A stretch of 64,000 nt of DNA. Origin: Novosphingobium sp. TH158. Its GTDB lineage: Bacteria; Pseudomonadota; Alphaproteobacteria; Sphingomonadales; Sphingomonadaceae. Every line of letters begins with the position of its first letter. Position 1 is the stretch's first letter. A program made the position numbers and the translations under genes. The stretch lies in contig NZ_PKRT01000001.1 in assembly GCF_002855555.1 (NCBI RefSeq), forward strand, positions 2,074,001 through 2,138,000, read 5' to 3'. Shown here piece after piece: positions 8,403-17,772 of this stretch. The notes beneath the pieces are model-generated. The model did no database searches and was not told where the DNA came from. It saw only the letters and a program-made list of their open reading frames with translations.

Positions 8403-10514
8403 CTACTTCCGCAGCCAGCGGTCAAGCCATGCAAACACGGTCTGGTGCCATTGCTTGGAATTCTTCGGCTTGAGCACCCAGTGATTCTCGTCCGGGAAGA
8501 TCAGCAGTTCGGAAGGGATGCCCCGGCGCTGCAGGGCGGCAAAGCTGGCCAGACCCTGCGTATAGGGAATGCGGAAGTCCTTTTCGCTGGTGATCACCAG
8601 CATCGGGGTTTTCCACTTTGCCACGTGATTCACGGGGTTCCACTTCTCGTACTCCTCGGGAGCTTCGAAATAGGGCTTTCCGCCGTGTTCCCACTCGTCG
8701 AACCACAGCTCCTCGGTCTCGTAGGCCATCGCGCGGGCATCGAAGACGCCGTCGTGCTGGACAAGGCACCGGAAGCGGTCCGGCCACTGGCCGGCGATCC
8801 AGTTGGTCATGTAGCCGCCATAGCTGGCACCGAGCGCGCAGGTCTTTTCGCCATCAAGCGCGGAGTCGAGCTTGAGCGCGGCTTCCAGACCCTTCTGCAG
8901 GTCGACCAGCGGCTTGCCGCCCCAGTCGCGATTGATCGCATCGGTGAATGCCTGTCCGTAACCGGTCGACCCGTGGAAATCGACCGAGACCACCGCATAG
9001 CCCTGGGAAGCGAAGACGCGCGGGTTCCAGCGCCATGACCACGAATCGTTGTAGGATCCCTGCGGCCCGCCATGGATGAACAGCAGCACGGGCAGCTTGC
9101 CGGTGGTGCCGGCGGGCTTGTGGATCTGCCCCCAGACAGTCGCGCCATCGGCACCGGCAAAACTGTAGCGCCGCGATTCTATCGGAGCCAGGGCCGCCAG
9201 CTGCCCCTCGTTCGCGCGGCTAAGCTGCCGGGCCGGCTTGCCCGGCCTGTCGGCAATCCACACCTCTGCGGGAGAACCGACGCCATCGCGGGTGAACAGC
9301 AGGCCGCCGTTCTTCAGCGGCACGACATTCGCGATATGGCCTTCGCTCATGCCCTTGGGCATCAGACGCAGCCGCTCAACCTTGCCGGTGGCGGGATCGA
9401 TGCGGAAAGCCGGGGTGTCCATCACATCCTGGGCCGTCGCGATCAGGTATTTCGAATCGGGCGTCCAGGCGAGCGAGGCAACCGAACGGTCCCAGTCCGC
9501 GGTCAGGGTCTTTTCCTCGCGCGTGGCGAAGTTGACCAGCCGAACCGCCAGCCGGTCGGATTCATAGCCGGGACGGGCCATGGCGGCATAGGCAAGCCAC
9601 TTGCCGTCGGGCGATGGCGTGGGCAGCGTGTCGGTGGCCTTGTTGGCTTCGGTGATGTTGTGCGGCGTGCCGCCATCGAGCGGGGCGTGCCACAGGTCGG
9701 TATTGGTGGAGAGCGGCTCGTTGCGGTCTGCCTGCCGCGCGATGAACCATGCTCCCTTCGAATCGGCAGTCCAGGCCAGTTCCTCGCCGCCACCGTGCGG
9801 CTTGGTGGGGGTATCGCCGGTCAGCACGCCGGCCGGACCATCGAGCGATATGCCCTTGTCGGCTACCTTGCCGTCGGCACCCAGCGCGAAAGCGAAACCG
9901 CGGCTGTAATTGCCGTGCGTCTCCCAGGCATCCCAGTGGCGCACGAAGCCCGCACCATCCTTGTAGTGACGCCCGGTTCCCGGCCCGGGCTTGGTCGTAT
10001 CGCCATCGCTGTCGCAGCCAAGCGTCGGACAGTCACGCGCGACATCGCCCCAGGCCATGATCTTCGTGCCATCGGGCGAAAGCTTGAAGCCGGATACGTC
10101 GGCCTTGAAAGACGAAGCCTGGACCGGCGCTGCGCCGGGCGAGGCAAGATCGAGCAACCAGATCTGGCTGGAGCCGGACTTGGCCGAGAGGAAATAGAGC
10201 TTCCTGCCGTCCGGACTGAAGGCGGGGTCGCTCTCGCTGGCATCGGTCAGGTCGGCGATGCGCTCGGCCGTTCCGCCCTTGGCGGCAATGCGCCACAGGC
10301 CGGTGGTGCGCTTGTAGCTCTGCGGATCGGTGTCGGTCTGCTGATAGATCACCCACTTGCCGTCGGGCGATGCCACCGGAGCCCCCACGCGCTTCAGCGT
10401 CAGCAGGTCTTCGATCGACATGGGCCGCGCAGCCGGGGTGGCCGACTGGGCGAGGGCCGGGACGGCGACAAGCGCCGACGAAAGCGCGAGGAGCGCGATT
10501 GCCTGTCTTTTCAT
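8403..10514 (-). CDS. Secreted S9-family prolyl oligopeptidase-like peptidase
   Basis: 703 residues. Signal peptide [23 protein letters not shown]; an N-terminal beta-propeller (about 40-420) with repeated PDGK/PDSK blades ([27 protein letters not shown]); and a C-terminal alpha/beta-hydrolase domain. Triad by inspection: Ser564 in [11 protein letters not shown], Asp646 in [10 protein letters not shown], His678 in DENHWVLKP. This is the acylaminoacyl/dipeptidyl-peptidase type, probably periplasmic and degrading oligopeptides. Confidence 0.92.
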   Translation of the reverse strand: MKRQAIALLALSSALVAVPALAQSATPAARPMSIEDLLTLKRVGAPVASPDGKWVIYQQTDTDPQSYKRTTGLWRIAAKGGTAERIADLTDASESDPAFSPDGRKLYFLSAKSGSSQIWLLDLASPGAAPVQASSFKADVSGFKLSPDGTKIMAWGDVARDCPTLGCDSDGDTTKPGPGTGRHYKDGAGFVRHWDAWETHGNYSRGFAFALGADGKVADKGISLDGPAGVLTGDTPTKPHGGGEELAWTADSKGAWFIARQADRNEPLSTNTDLWHAPLDGGTPHNITEANKATDTLPTPSPDGKWLAYAAMARPGYESDRLAVRLVNFATREEKTLTADWDRSVASLAWTPDSKYLIATAQDVMDTPAFRIDPATGKVERLRLMPKGMSEGHIANVVPLKNGGLLFTRDGVGSPAEVWIADRPGKPARQLSRANEGQLAALAPIESRRYSFAGADGATVWGQIHKPAGTTGKLPVLLFIHGGPQGSYNDSWSWRWNPRVFASQGYAVVSVDFHGSTGYGQAFTDAINRDWGGKPLVDLQKGLEAALKLDSALDGEKTCALGASYGGYMTNWIAGQWPDRFRCLVQHDGVFDARAMAYETEELWFDEWEHGGKPYFEAPEEYEKWNPVNHVAKWKTPMLVITSEKDFRIPYTQGLASFAALQRRGIPSELLIFPDENHWVLKPKNSKQWHQTVFAWLDRWLRK

Positions 10515-10565
10515 GTGAAACCGGTTAGCGCCGGATGGCGCCGTTCGGCAAGCGCAGTTCGTCGA

Positions 10566-10979
10566 TCAGAGCTTCTTGCCGACGATCCGCGCGATTTCCG
10601 CTGCGACCATCTGTTCCACCAGCGGCGGCAGGTTCTTGTCCAGCCATTCGGCCAGTGCGGGGCGGAGGAGGTCGCGCACCATGCCTTCCAGCGAGGTTTC
10701 GCCGGAACGGACGATCTGCGGAGCGACGCCGGGCTGGGCCATGACGGAAAGTGCGGCCAGCGATTCGCGCATGGTCACGCGGGCCTGCTCGGTCACCAGG
10801 GGCGTTTCCTCGACCAGTTCGGCCTCTTCGGAGAGATCGAGGATGCCGTCATCGTCGCCGGAAACTGCTTGATTCTGGGCGCGGCGCGGTGCCTCTTCCG
10901 CCAGGCGGACGTCACGCGCGATCACCTTCTTGATCGAGGCAAGAATATCTTCGACTGAAGGTTCGCCAGCAGGTGCCAT
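10566..10979 (-). CDS. popZ: DUF2497 / PopZ-like polar organising protein
   Basis: 137 residues. N-terminal EPSVEDILASIKKVIARD, an acidic middle (about 35-65), and C-terminal LLRPALAEWLDKNLPPLVEQ followed by a helix. This matches PopZ organisation: client-binding helix, acidic spacer and oligomerisation domain. PopZ forms a polar matrix that anchors centromeres. The spacer is short compared with Caulobacter PopZ. It lies immediately downstream of tolC on the same strand. Confidence 0.85.
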   Translation of the reverse strand: MAPAGEPSVEDILASIKKVIARDVRLAEEAPRRAQNQAVSGDDDGILDLSEEAELVEETPLVTEQARVTMRESLAALSVMAQPGVAPQIVRSGETSLEGMVRDLLRPALAEWLDKNLPPLVEQMVAAEIARIVGKKL

Positions 10980-10997
10980 TTGGAAGTTCCCCCCGAT

Positions 10998-12431
10998 TCA
11001 CTTCGCCGGGGGAATTGAACCGTCCTGCACCTTGGTGTCAACGGTTCGTGTGCCCTGCGGCTTGGGTGCCGGATCCAGATCCCAGTCGAACACCTTTCCG
11101 CGCACCCGCTGGTAGTTGACCTGCGGATCGTAGAGCGCCCCGCCGTCCAGCCCCAGGTCGCGTGCTTCGGCCTTGCCCATCGAAGAGAGCAGGTTGAAGC
11201 CGGCAACATAGGCGTTGCGGCGGGCCGTAACGAGCTGGACCTGCGCGTTGAGCAGTTCCTGTTCGGCGTTGAGGATGTCGAGAATCGTGCGATTGCCAAC
11301 GCTGTTTTCTGCCCGCACGCCTTCAAGGCTGAGCGCCGCAGCATCGACTGCCGTCTGGCTGGAAAGGATCACGGCATTTGCGGCCTGCCACTGGGTGTAG
11401 GCGGAACGCACGCTGGCGATCACTTCGCGTTCGGTGGCGATTTCGTTCTCGATGGTCGCGCTTTCGCGGGCGCGGGCCTGACGCTGCTGGGCGGCGGGAA
11501 GGCCGCCGGAGAAGATCGGAATCGATGCGCGAACGCCTGCCGTCGCATTGGTCGAATTCTGGCTCAGCGCACCGCCACCCAGGGTGCCGAGGTAATCGGT
11601 GCGCGAAACGCCGCTGAACACCGAGATGCGCGGCAGGCGGCCGGCACCGGCGGCGTTGCTGTCAAAGCCCGCAGCCTTCGAGCGCTGGCGCGCAGCAAGG
11701 ATATCGGGGTTGCTGTCCAGCGCGACCGTGGTCGCCTCTTCCGGGTTGGCCGGAAGGCCGGTCAGCGGCGGGGGCGGCTGGAGGTTCATCGGCTCCTTGC
11801 CGACAAGCTGGATATAGCGCTCCCGGCTGGCCGCCAGCGTTGCTTCTGCGGTTTCCAGTCCGGCACGGGCAACGGCCAGGCGCGATTGCGACTGGGCAAC
11901 GTCGGTGCGGGTCAGGTCGCCGATCTCGAACCGGTCGCGGGTCGATTGCACGTTGACCGCCAGCACCTCGACGTTCTTGCGGCGCAGTCCGACGATCGCC
12001 TCGTTGGTGATGACGTCCAGATAGGCCGCAACCACGCCCGAGAAGATGCCGCTTTCCGCAGCGCGCAGGTCTGCCTGTCCGGCCAGTACGCGGGTCTGCG
12101 CGGCGCGCAGCGAGTTCTTCACCACGCCGCCCGAATAGATCGGTACGCTGGCATTGGCGCCAAGGTCAAGCGAGCGGTCCGGCCCGATCAGGCTCTGGCT
12201 CTTCAGTACCTCGGTATAGGTCGCCGTTCCGGCAATCGACGGCAGGCCGGGCGCGCGGGCGATGGGCACGCCTTCATCGACGGCGCGCTGGTTGGCGCGG
12301 GCGGCCTGCAGCGAGGGATTGGTATTGTAGGCGAGCGTCAGCGCTTCGCGCAGGTCATCCGCCAGCAGCGGGGCGGGAAGAGCCCCGGCAGCGACTACAG
12401 CAAGGAGGGCGAGACGATGACGAGGCGCCAA
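10998..12431 (-). CDS. tolC: TolC-family outer membrane efflux/secretion channel
   Basis: 477 residues. Signal peptide at about 1-24 and repeated OEP helical hairpins: LREALTLAYNTNPSLQAARA near the start and a second copy around LDSNPDILAARQRSKAAG. It forms the outer-membrane tunnel for type I secretion or RND efflux; no pump genes lie in the window, so the partner is unknown. The degenerate PCMT ends 2 nt upstream. Confidence 0.92.
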   Translation of the reverse strand: MAPRHRLALLAVVAAGALPAPLLADDLREALTLAYNTNPSLQAARANQRAVDEGVPIARAPGLPSIAGTATYTEVLKSQSLIGPDRSLDLGANASVPIYSGGVVKNSLRAAQTRVLAGQADLRAAESGIFSGVVAAYLDVITNEAIVGLRRKNVEVLAVNVQSTRDRFEIGDLTRTDVAQSQSRLAVARAGLETAEATLAASRERYIQLVGKEPMNLQPPPPLTGLPANPEEATTVALDSNPDILAARQRSKAAGFDSNAAGAGRLPRISVFSGVSRTDYLGTLGGGALSQNSTNATAGVRASIPIFSGGLPAAQQRQARARESATIENEIATEREVIASVRSAYTQWQAANAVILSSQTAVDAAALSLEGVRAENSVGNRTILDILNAEQELLNAQVQLVTARRNAYVAGFNLLSSMGKAEARDLGLDGGALYDPQVNYQRVRGKVFDWDLDPAPKPQGTRTVDTKVQDGSIPPAK

Positions 12432-12433
12432 GG

Positions 12434-13021
12434 TCAGAAGCTCCAGCCCTTCCTGGCGGCGAATTCGGGAATCGCCGGCATGCCGATCTCCGCCAGCGGC
12501 AGCAGGGCAAGCGCCGAGCCCACCTTGCGGCCGGTGGCAAGCCGGGTGATCCCGCGCTCGACCACGCCGGTCACCACACGGCCATCATCGCCCAGCAGCG
12601 CCGCGATGGCGGCGGGCAGTTCCTCTGCTGCACCATCGACGAGAATCAGGTCGAAGGGTCCGCCCTTCTTCTTCGCGGAAGCATCGGCGGGCGTCATCGT
12701 CGAAACGGTCGCGCCCATCGCTGCGGCCAGCGCGGCCAGGTAGCCGTTGGTCGAGATCACCAGCACCTTCTCGCCGGCGCTCAGACCGGCTTCGGTCAGC
12801 ATGCGGCCATGGACCAGCGGAGCGGGCAGGGCGTGGCCATCGCCGAGCACCACGGCGCGGTCGATATAGGCATTGGCCTTCAACGCTTCGGGAACATGGT
12901 CTTCGCGGGCCACCCTATCGAAGGCGGCGAGCACGGCGGGGTCATTCACGCCGCTTACGCGCAGCTGGCTGTCGATCATCGCGCGGCGGGCAGTTGCCGG
13001 CCGCTCGTCAAGCATGGTCAT
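12434..13021 (-). CDS. PCMT-family protein with degenerate SAM site
   Basis: 195 residues aligning with protein-L-isoaspartate O-methyltransferases at the N terminus (RRAMIDSQLRVSGVNDP, FDRVAREDHVP, AYIDRAVVLGDGHALPAP) and at GPFDLILVDGAAEELP. Motif I, normally a Gly-rich EIGTGSGY, reads LVISTNGYLAA, and roughly 35 residues between it and motif II seem missing. Methyl transfer is therefore doubtful. The start at 13021 (MTMLDERPA) fits the family; the frame is open further upstream through a palindrome. Confidence 0.78.
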   Translation of the reverse strand: MTMLDERPATARRAMIDSQLRVSGVNDPAVLAAFDRVAREDHVPEALKANAYIDRAVVLGDGHALPAPLVHGRMLTEAGLSAGEKVLVISTNGYLAALAAAMGATVSTMTPADASAKKKGGPFDLILVDGAAEELPAAIAALLGDDGRVVTGVVERGITRLATGRKVGSALALLPLAEIGMPAIPEFAARKGWSF

Positions 13022-13045
13022 GCCAATTGGGTCCTTTGTGCGGGA

Positions 13046-13071
13046 CGCTGTATTGCACATACAATACAGCG
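13046..13071. promoter_or_regulatory. Perfect 26-bp palindrome, operator-like
   Basis: Arms CGCTGTATTG (13046-13055) and CAATACAGCG (13062-13071) around CACATA. It lies 25-50 bp upstream of the PCMT-like start and about 170 bp before fumarase. AT-rich arms without a U tract look like a dimeric-repressor operator (TetR type or similar) controlling the PCMT-tolC unit. The remainder of 13022-13237 shows no gene. Confidence 0.5.
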
Positions 13072-13237
13072 GTGCAATCCTGTTCGCTTTAGGGCAAGGC
13101 CGGTCTGCCGCCAAGCGTTTAGAACGCGGCGTTTTGTCGTGAATTGTCGCCGTGGCGAAGCTGCAACGCTTTGACCTCTACGTCCCCCGGGCCTAGAGCC
13201 GGCCCGAATACCACGGCAGCAAGAGGAGTCCGGTGCA

Positions 13238-14761
13238 ATGGCCGACATGGTGATCATCCGCGAGGAAGACCTGATCGAAAGCGTCGCCGATGCGCTGCAG
13301 TACATATCGTACTACCACCCCATGGACTATATCCGCGCGCTGGGCGAAGCCTATGAAGCGGAACAGGGCCCGGCGGCGAAGGACGCCATTGCCCAGATCC
13401 TCACCAACAGCCGCATGTGCGCCGAAGGCCACCGGCCGATCTGCCAGGACACCGGCATCGTCAACGTCTTCGTCGAATGGGGCCAGAACTGCCGGCTCGA
13501 ATCGGAAAAGTCGCTGCAGGACGTGGTCGATGAAGGCGTGCGCCGCGCCTATCTCCATCCCGACAACAAGCTGCGCGCATCGGTTCTCGCTGACCCTGCC
13601 TTCACCCGCCGCAACACCCGCGACAACACGCCCTGCGTGCTGCACGTGACCATGGTGAAGGGCAACAAGGTCTCGGTCGATGTCGCGGCCAAGGGCGGCG
13701 GCTCGGAGAACAAGTCCAAGTTCAAGATGATGAACCCCAGCGACAACATCGTCGACTGGGTGATCGAGATGCTGCCGCAGATGGGCGCCGGCTGGTGCCC
13801 GCCGGGCATGCTCGGCATCGGCATCGGCGGCACGGCGGAACACTGCATGCTGCTGGCCAAGCAGGCGCTGATGGAGCCCATCGACATGGGCCAGCTCAAG
13901 CAGCGCGGCCCGCAGAACGATATCGAGGCGCTGCGCATCGAGATTTTCGACAAGGTCAATGCCCTCGGCATCGGCGCGCAGGGCCTGGGCGGTCTGTCCA
14001 CGATCCTCGACGTCAAGATCCTCGACGCGCCGTGTCATGCCGCGGGCAAGCCGGTGGCGATGATTCCGAACTGCGCCGCCACCCGGCACGCGCACTTCAC
14101 GCTCGACGGTTCCGGGCCCAGCTTCCTCGAAACGCCCAAGCTCGATGAGTGGCCGCAGGTGCACTGGAAGCCTGATGCGGCGGCAAAGAAGGTCAACCTC
14201 GATACCCTGACGGCCGAGGAAGTCCGCAGCTGGAAGCAGGGCGATCGCCTGCTGCTCAACGGCAAGATGCTCACCGGCCGCGATGCCGCGCACAAGCGCA
14301 TCCAGGACATGCTGGCCAAGGGCGAATCGCTCCCGGTCGATTTCAAGGGCCGCGCCATCTATTACGTCGGACCTGTCGATCCGGTGGTTGGCGAAGTGGT
14401 CGGCCCGGCCGGCCCGACGACCGCGACCCGCATGGACAAGTTCACCGAGATGATGTGCGAGCTTGGCCTGCTGGTCATGATCGGCAAGGCCGAACGCGGC
14501 CAGGGTGCAACCGATGTGATCGCCCGCAGCAAGACCGCCTATCTCATGGCGGTCGGCGGTGCGGCCTACCTTGTCGCCCGCGCTATCCGCGAGGCAAAGG
14601 TTGTCGCCTTCGAGGACCTGGGCATGGAAGCGATCTACGAATTCACCGTGGAAGACATGCCGGTAACGGTCGCGGTCGATTCGGAAGGCAACAATGTCCA
14701 CCAGCTCGCCCCGCTTGTCTGGAAGGACAAGATTGCCAGCGAAGGCCTGCTGAAGGCCTGA
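13238..14761 (+). CDS. fumA: Class I fumarate hydratase ([4Fe-4S])
   Basis: 507 residues, fumarate/malate interconversion in the TCA cycle. Both parts of the class I enzyme are present in one chain: the N-terminal alpha-like part (CQDTGIVNVFVEWG; NTRDNTPCVLHV; PPGMLGIGIGGTAEHCMLLA) and the C-terminal beta-like part (GPVDPVVGEVVGPAGPTTATRM). Cluster cysteines are in ICQDTG and downstream. AAGAGGAG at 13221-13228 sets the start. Confidence 0.95.
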   Translation: MADMVIIREEDLIESVADALQYISYYHPMDYIRALGEAYEAEQGPAAKDAIAQILTNSRMCAEGHRPICQDTGIVNVFVEWGQNCRLESEKSLQDVVDEGVRRAYLHPDNKLRASVLADPAFTRRNTRDNTPCVLHVTMVKGNKVSVDVAAKGGGSENKSKFKMMNPSDNIVDWVIEMLPQMGAGWCPPGMLGIGIGGTAEHCMLLAKQALMEPIDMGQLKQRGPQNDIEALRIEIFDKVNALGIGAQGLGGLSTILDVKILDAPCHAAGKPVAMIPNCAATRHAHFTLDGSGPSFLETPKLDEWPQVHWKPDAAAKKVNLDTLTAEEVRSWKQGDRLLLNGKMLTGRDAAHKRIQDMLAKGESLPVDFKGRAIYYVGPVDPVVGEVVGPAGPTTATRMDKFTEMMCELGLLVMIGKAERGQGATDVIARSKTAYLMAVGGAAYLVARAIREAKVVAFEDLGMEAIYEFTVEDMPVTVAVDSEGNNVHQLAPLVWKDKIASEGLLKA

Positions 14762-14766
14762 ACGAC

Positions 14767-14799
14767 GGGGAGGCCGGGCAAGAATGCCTTCGCCTCCCC
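14767..14799 (+). terminator. Hairpin after fumarase, no U tract
   Basis: GGGGAGGC (14767-14774) and GCCTCCCC (14792-14799) pair, with an inner GGCA/TGCC. No T run follows, so it may be a Rho-dependent or processing hairpin rather than an intrinsic terminator. Confidence 0.35.
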
Positions 14800-14876
14800 C
14801 TCGACCAACTGCCGACCGGTCTCGACAAAGCGGCTGGCCCCGCAGGCCATGCGCGCCTATCCCCCGTGATGCGTGC

Positions 14877-16145
14877 ATGACTGAGACCACCGCCCCGCCG
14901 CCGCGCGTTCCCGCCCGGCTTGTCCTCGCTTCGATAGCGGGGCTCTGGTTGTGCTACCTCGTTGTCGCCACGCTGCGCAGCTATCTGGTCGGGCTGGAGT
15001 TCCAGGGCCCGCTGTTCTGGCGCCGCCTGGCCGTTACCATCGCCTCCATGGCCGTAACGGCAGGCATCTGGCCCTTGCTGCGGCTGCTCGATGCCCGCAG
15101 CCTGTGGGCCAAGGCGATCACTGTGGCCATCGTCGCTTTCCCCGCCTCGCTGGCGCTGGCGGCGATTAACCAGTGGGTCTTTTCCGACATCGAGAACCAG
15201 GTCGTCGCCAAGATCGGCGAGCGCGAGGGGATACGCATCCGTCGCGACGAGGCAGGCAACGTGCTGGTCGATGTTCCCGGCCTGAAGCGCGAGGCGGATT
15301 CGGCGCCCAGCGATGAAGCCCCGATCGCCTTGCCCACGCCCGAGCCGCACGTGCGCACGATTGCCCAGCAGGAAGCCGATGCCGATGCGGCGGTAACCAT
15401 CGATCCGGCGACCGCCGAGGAAACCCGCTGGCGGCAGCTGACCGATGTTGCCCTTTCGCGCTACTTCCTGATCATTGCCTGGGCGGCAATCTACCTCGCC
15501 TTGCTGATCGCCGAGCAGGCGCGCGTCGCGGAGCGGCGCGAGGGTGAATATCGCCGCGCCGCCAAGCAGGCAGAGCTGCGGTCGCTGCGCTACCAGATCA
15601 ACCCGCACTTCCTGTTCAACACGCTCAATTCGCTGTCCTCGCTGGTGATGACCGGCAAGCAGGAAGCGGCGGAAACCATGATCCAGTCGCTTGCCTCTTT
15701 CTATCGCCGCGGGCTTTCCGAAGACCCGACGGGCGATCACCCGCTGTCGGAAGAAATCGAGCTGCAACGCCTCTATCTGGAAATCGAGGCGGTGCGCTTC
15801 CCTGAGCGCCTGAAGCTCAGCGTCGATGTCTCGCCCGAGCTGGGTCTGGTACCGGTGCCGGGCATGATCCTGCAGCCGCTGGTGGAAAATGCCGTGAAGT
15901 ATGGCGTGGCCCGCTCCACCCGCCCGGTGACGATTGCCATCGCCGCGCGAAGCGAATTCGGGCAGCTGGTGATCAGCGTTGCTGACGATGGCCCCGCCCC
16001 GGCTTCCGAAGAACACGGCATGGGCATCGGTCTTGCCAACGTCCGAGATCGGCTGAACGCCCGGTTCGGCGATGCCGCGGGCTTTGTGTCCGGTCCCGTT
16101 CCGGGCGGCTATCGCACCGAACTGCGGTTGCCGCTGCCGGGCTAG
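14877..16145 (+). CDS. LytS/YehU-type sensor histidine kinase
   Basis: 422 residues. N-terminal membrane part with hydrophobic helices near 15-35, 45-65 and 75-100, an extracytoplasmic stretch, and a further helix at about 195-215. The His_kinase domain follows with YQINPHFLFNTLNSL (phosphoacceptor His244), then an HATPase with LVENAVKYG and GMGIGLANVRDRL. It pairs with the LytTR regulator 19 nt downstream. Signal unknown. The ATG at 14877 is chosen from the coding start MTETTAPPPRVPARL. Confidence 0.9.
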   Translation: MTETTAPPPRVPARLVLASIAGLWLCYLVVATLRSYLVGLEFQGPLFWRRLAVTIASMAVTAGIWPLLRLLDARSLWAKAITVAIVAFPASLALAAINQWVFSDIENQVVAKIGEREGIRIRRDEAGNVLVDVPGLKREADSAPSDEAPIALPTPEPHVRTIAQQEADADAAVTIDPATAEETRWRQLTDVALSRYFLIIAWAAIYLALLIAEQARVAERREGEYRRAAKQAELRSLRYQINPHFLFNTLNSLSSLVMTGKQEAAETMIQSLASFYRRGLSEDPTGDHPLSEEIELQRLYLEIEAVRFPERLKLSVDVSPELGLVPVPGMILQPLVENAVKYGVARSTRPVTIAIAARSEFGQLVISVADDGPAPASEEHGMGIGLANVRDRLNARFGDAAGFVSGPVPGGYRTELRLPLPG

Positions 16146-16164
16146 TCGAGAGAACAAGGGGACC

Positions 16165-16893
16165 ATGGAACAGCCACTGCGCACACTGATTGTCGATGAC
16201 GAGCCGCTGGCGATCGAGCGGTTGCAGGTCCTGTGCCGGCAGATCGGCGGGCTCGAGGTCGTCGGCACGGCAAGCGACGGCGCCAGTGCGCTGCGCGAGG
16301 CAGGTGCGCTCGATCCTGATCTTGTCCTGCTCGACATGACCATGCCCGAACTCGACGGGCTGGGTGTCGCCCGCGCCCTGGCCAAGGCCAAGAACCCGCC
16401 CGCCCTGGTTTTCGTCACGGCGCATGACAGCTTTGCCGTCGAGGCGTTCGATCTCGATGCGGTGGACTATGTGCTCAAGCCCGTCGCGCCGGACAGGCTT
16501 GGCCGCGCGATCCAGCGGGCCGTTGCTCGTCGCGGCGAAACGCGCGTTGAAGCGCCCAGTCCATGGATTTCCGAATTCTGGGTGCCCTATCGTTCGGAAC
16601 TGCTGCGGGTTGCGGCGGCCGATGTCGATCGTATCGATGCCGAACGGGACTATGTCCGCCTGCATGTCGGTGACCGGTCGTACCTGCTGCTGCAAACCGT
16701 TTCCGGGCTGGAGGCGCGGCTCGATCCCGCGATGTTCATCCGGCTGCACCGGTCCACCATCCTGCGCCGCGACCGCATCACCGGACTGAGGCATGACGGC
16801 CTCGGCGTCTGGTCGGCAGAGCTGTCCGACGGTTCGGCGGTGCGGATCGGCCGTACCTACCTGGCGCGCGCCAAGGCCATGGCAGGGCGCTGA
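16165..16893 (+). CDS. LytTR-family response regulator
   Basis: 242 residues. Receiver domain (TLIVDDEPLAIERL; phosphoacceptor Asp57 in VLLDMTMPELDG; conserved Lys in VDYVLKPV) and a C-terminal LytTR DNA-binding domain (RVAAADVDRIDAERDYVRLH, FIRLHRSTILRRDRI). AAGGGGA precedes the ATG. Partner of the LytS-type kinase just upstream. A second, diverged pair lies at 56.4-58.5 kb. Confidence 0.92.
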   Translation: MEQPLRTLIVDDEPLAIERLQVLCRQIGGLEVVGTASDGASALREAGALDPDLVLLDMTMPELDGLGVARALAKAKNPPALVFVTAHDSFAVEAFDLDAVDYVLKPVAPDRLGRAIQRAVARRGETRVEAPSPWISEFWVPYRSELLRVAAADVDRIDAERDYVRLHVGDRSYLLLQTVSGLEARLDPAMFIRLHRSTILRRDRITGLRHDGLGVWSAELSDGSAVRIGRTYLARAKAMAGR

Positions 16894-16905
16894 TCCACAC
16901 AATGA

Positions 16906-16936
16906 ACCCGGGCCGAGGGGACTGTTCGGCCCGGGT
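16906..16936. terminator. Strong GC hairpin between convergent genes
   Basis: ACCCGGGCCGA (16906-16916) and TCGGCCCGGGT (16926-16936) form an 11-bp perfect stem between the response regulator (+) and the UrcA gene (-). No clear T run on either side, so termination is likely but not certain. Confidence 0.5.
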
Positions 16937-16976
16937 CAGTCTAGCGGAATGCCGGTCTGTTTATGCTGGGGCGGGT

Positions 16977-17273
16977 TCAGCCGCCCTTGCCGACACGATT
17001 CTGGTAAGCCTCGATCCGGGCGAGAACGTTCTCGCGAAGGTCCTTGTGGCACTTGCTGGAGGGAATGCGCGTTCCGGTCCGGGCGGTGTCGCTGCAGACC
17101 TGCTTCGCGGCCGAACGGATGCGCTGGTCAAGTGTCGACTGGCCGCTCTTGCTGTCGAGATCGAGATCGTCGAACTTGATGCTGGCCTTCGGTGCTGCCG
17201 TGGTGTTGGCAGATGCAACGGCGGGGGCTGCCAGGGCGGCAATGGCCAGGGCGGGGGCAAGCATGAACTTCAT
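16977..17273 (-). CDS. UrcA family exported protein
   Basis: 98 residues. Signal peptide MKFMLAPALAIAALAAPAVASA, then the UrcA-type domain: IKFDDLDLDSKSGQSTLDQR, AAKQVC and a second Cys in SSKCHKDL, likely disulfide-bonded in the periplasm. Function unknown; the family is common in sphingomonads and relatives. Start fixed by AAGGAAG upstream of the ATG at 17273. Confidence 0.82.
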   Translation of the reverse strand: MKFMLAPALAIAALAAPAVASANTTAAPKASIKFDDLDLDSKSGQSTLDQRIRSAAKQVCSDTARTGTRIPSSKCHKDLRENVLARIEAYQNRVGKGG

Positions 17274-17474
17274 GGGGACTTCCTTGGTTGCACGCGGTGG
17301 GGGGTGTCCGCGCATTGACAGGCTATGGCAGGATCGCCGCGATCGGGAGCCTTGCTCGACCTTCGCCGGAACCGTGCCGACGAAAGGTGTGTTACATCGA
17401 TAAACCACCAACCGGAGCCGGTGAACGTCATGCCGGCTGGTCAATCGACCGCCCGGTGACTAGACAGGAAGCCC

Positions 17475-17741
17475 ATGGCGCTGATCATCGTCTTCATCTT
17501 CGGCGTGGCGAATTTCGCCATGCACAAGGCCGTGCTGGAAAGCGGGCACCCGATGCTGGCGCAATTGCCTTCGTTCTTCCGCAGCCCCGGTGGCCGGATC
17601 AGCCTGATCGTCGAGTTCCTGCTGCTGCTGGGAACCATGCTGCTCGTTTCGGATGGCGCGGGGCACTGGGCATGGGGCTATGGCGCCTATTCCGCGATGA
17701 ACGCGCTCTCCGCCTGGCTGATCCTTACCCGCCGGATATGA
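17475..17741 (+). CDS. Small membrane protein, unknown function
   Basis: 88 residues with hydrophobic helices at about 1-18 and 42-60 and a weaker one at 68-84. No family recognised. ACAGGAAG precedes the ATG at a good distance. It stands alone between the UrcA gene (opposite strand) and the phosphoesterase 31 nt downstream. Confidence 0.7.
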   Translation: MALIIVFIFGVANFAMHKAVLESGHPMLAQLPSFFRSPGGRISLIVEFLLLLGTMLLVSDGAGHWAWGYGAYSAMNALSAWLILTRRI

Positions 17742-17772
17742 TGGGGCTTGCCATGGTCATGCGCTTGGCTCC

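Noticed and set aside
9072-10958. 628-codon plus-strand frame opposite the S9 peptidase and popZ
   Set aside because: Runs through two convincing genes and has no family signature.
13193-14890. 565-codon antisense frame over fumarase
   Set aside because: Shadow of a highly biased gene; the His/Arg/Asp/Leu-rich translation has no motifs.
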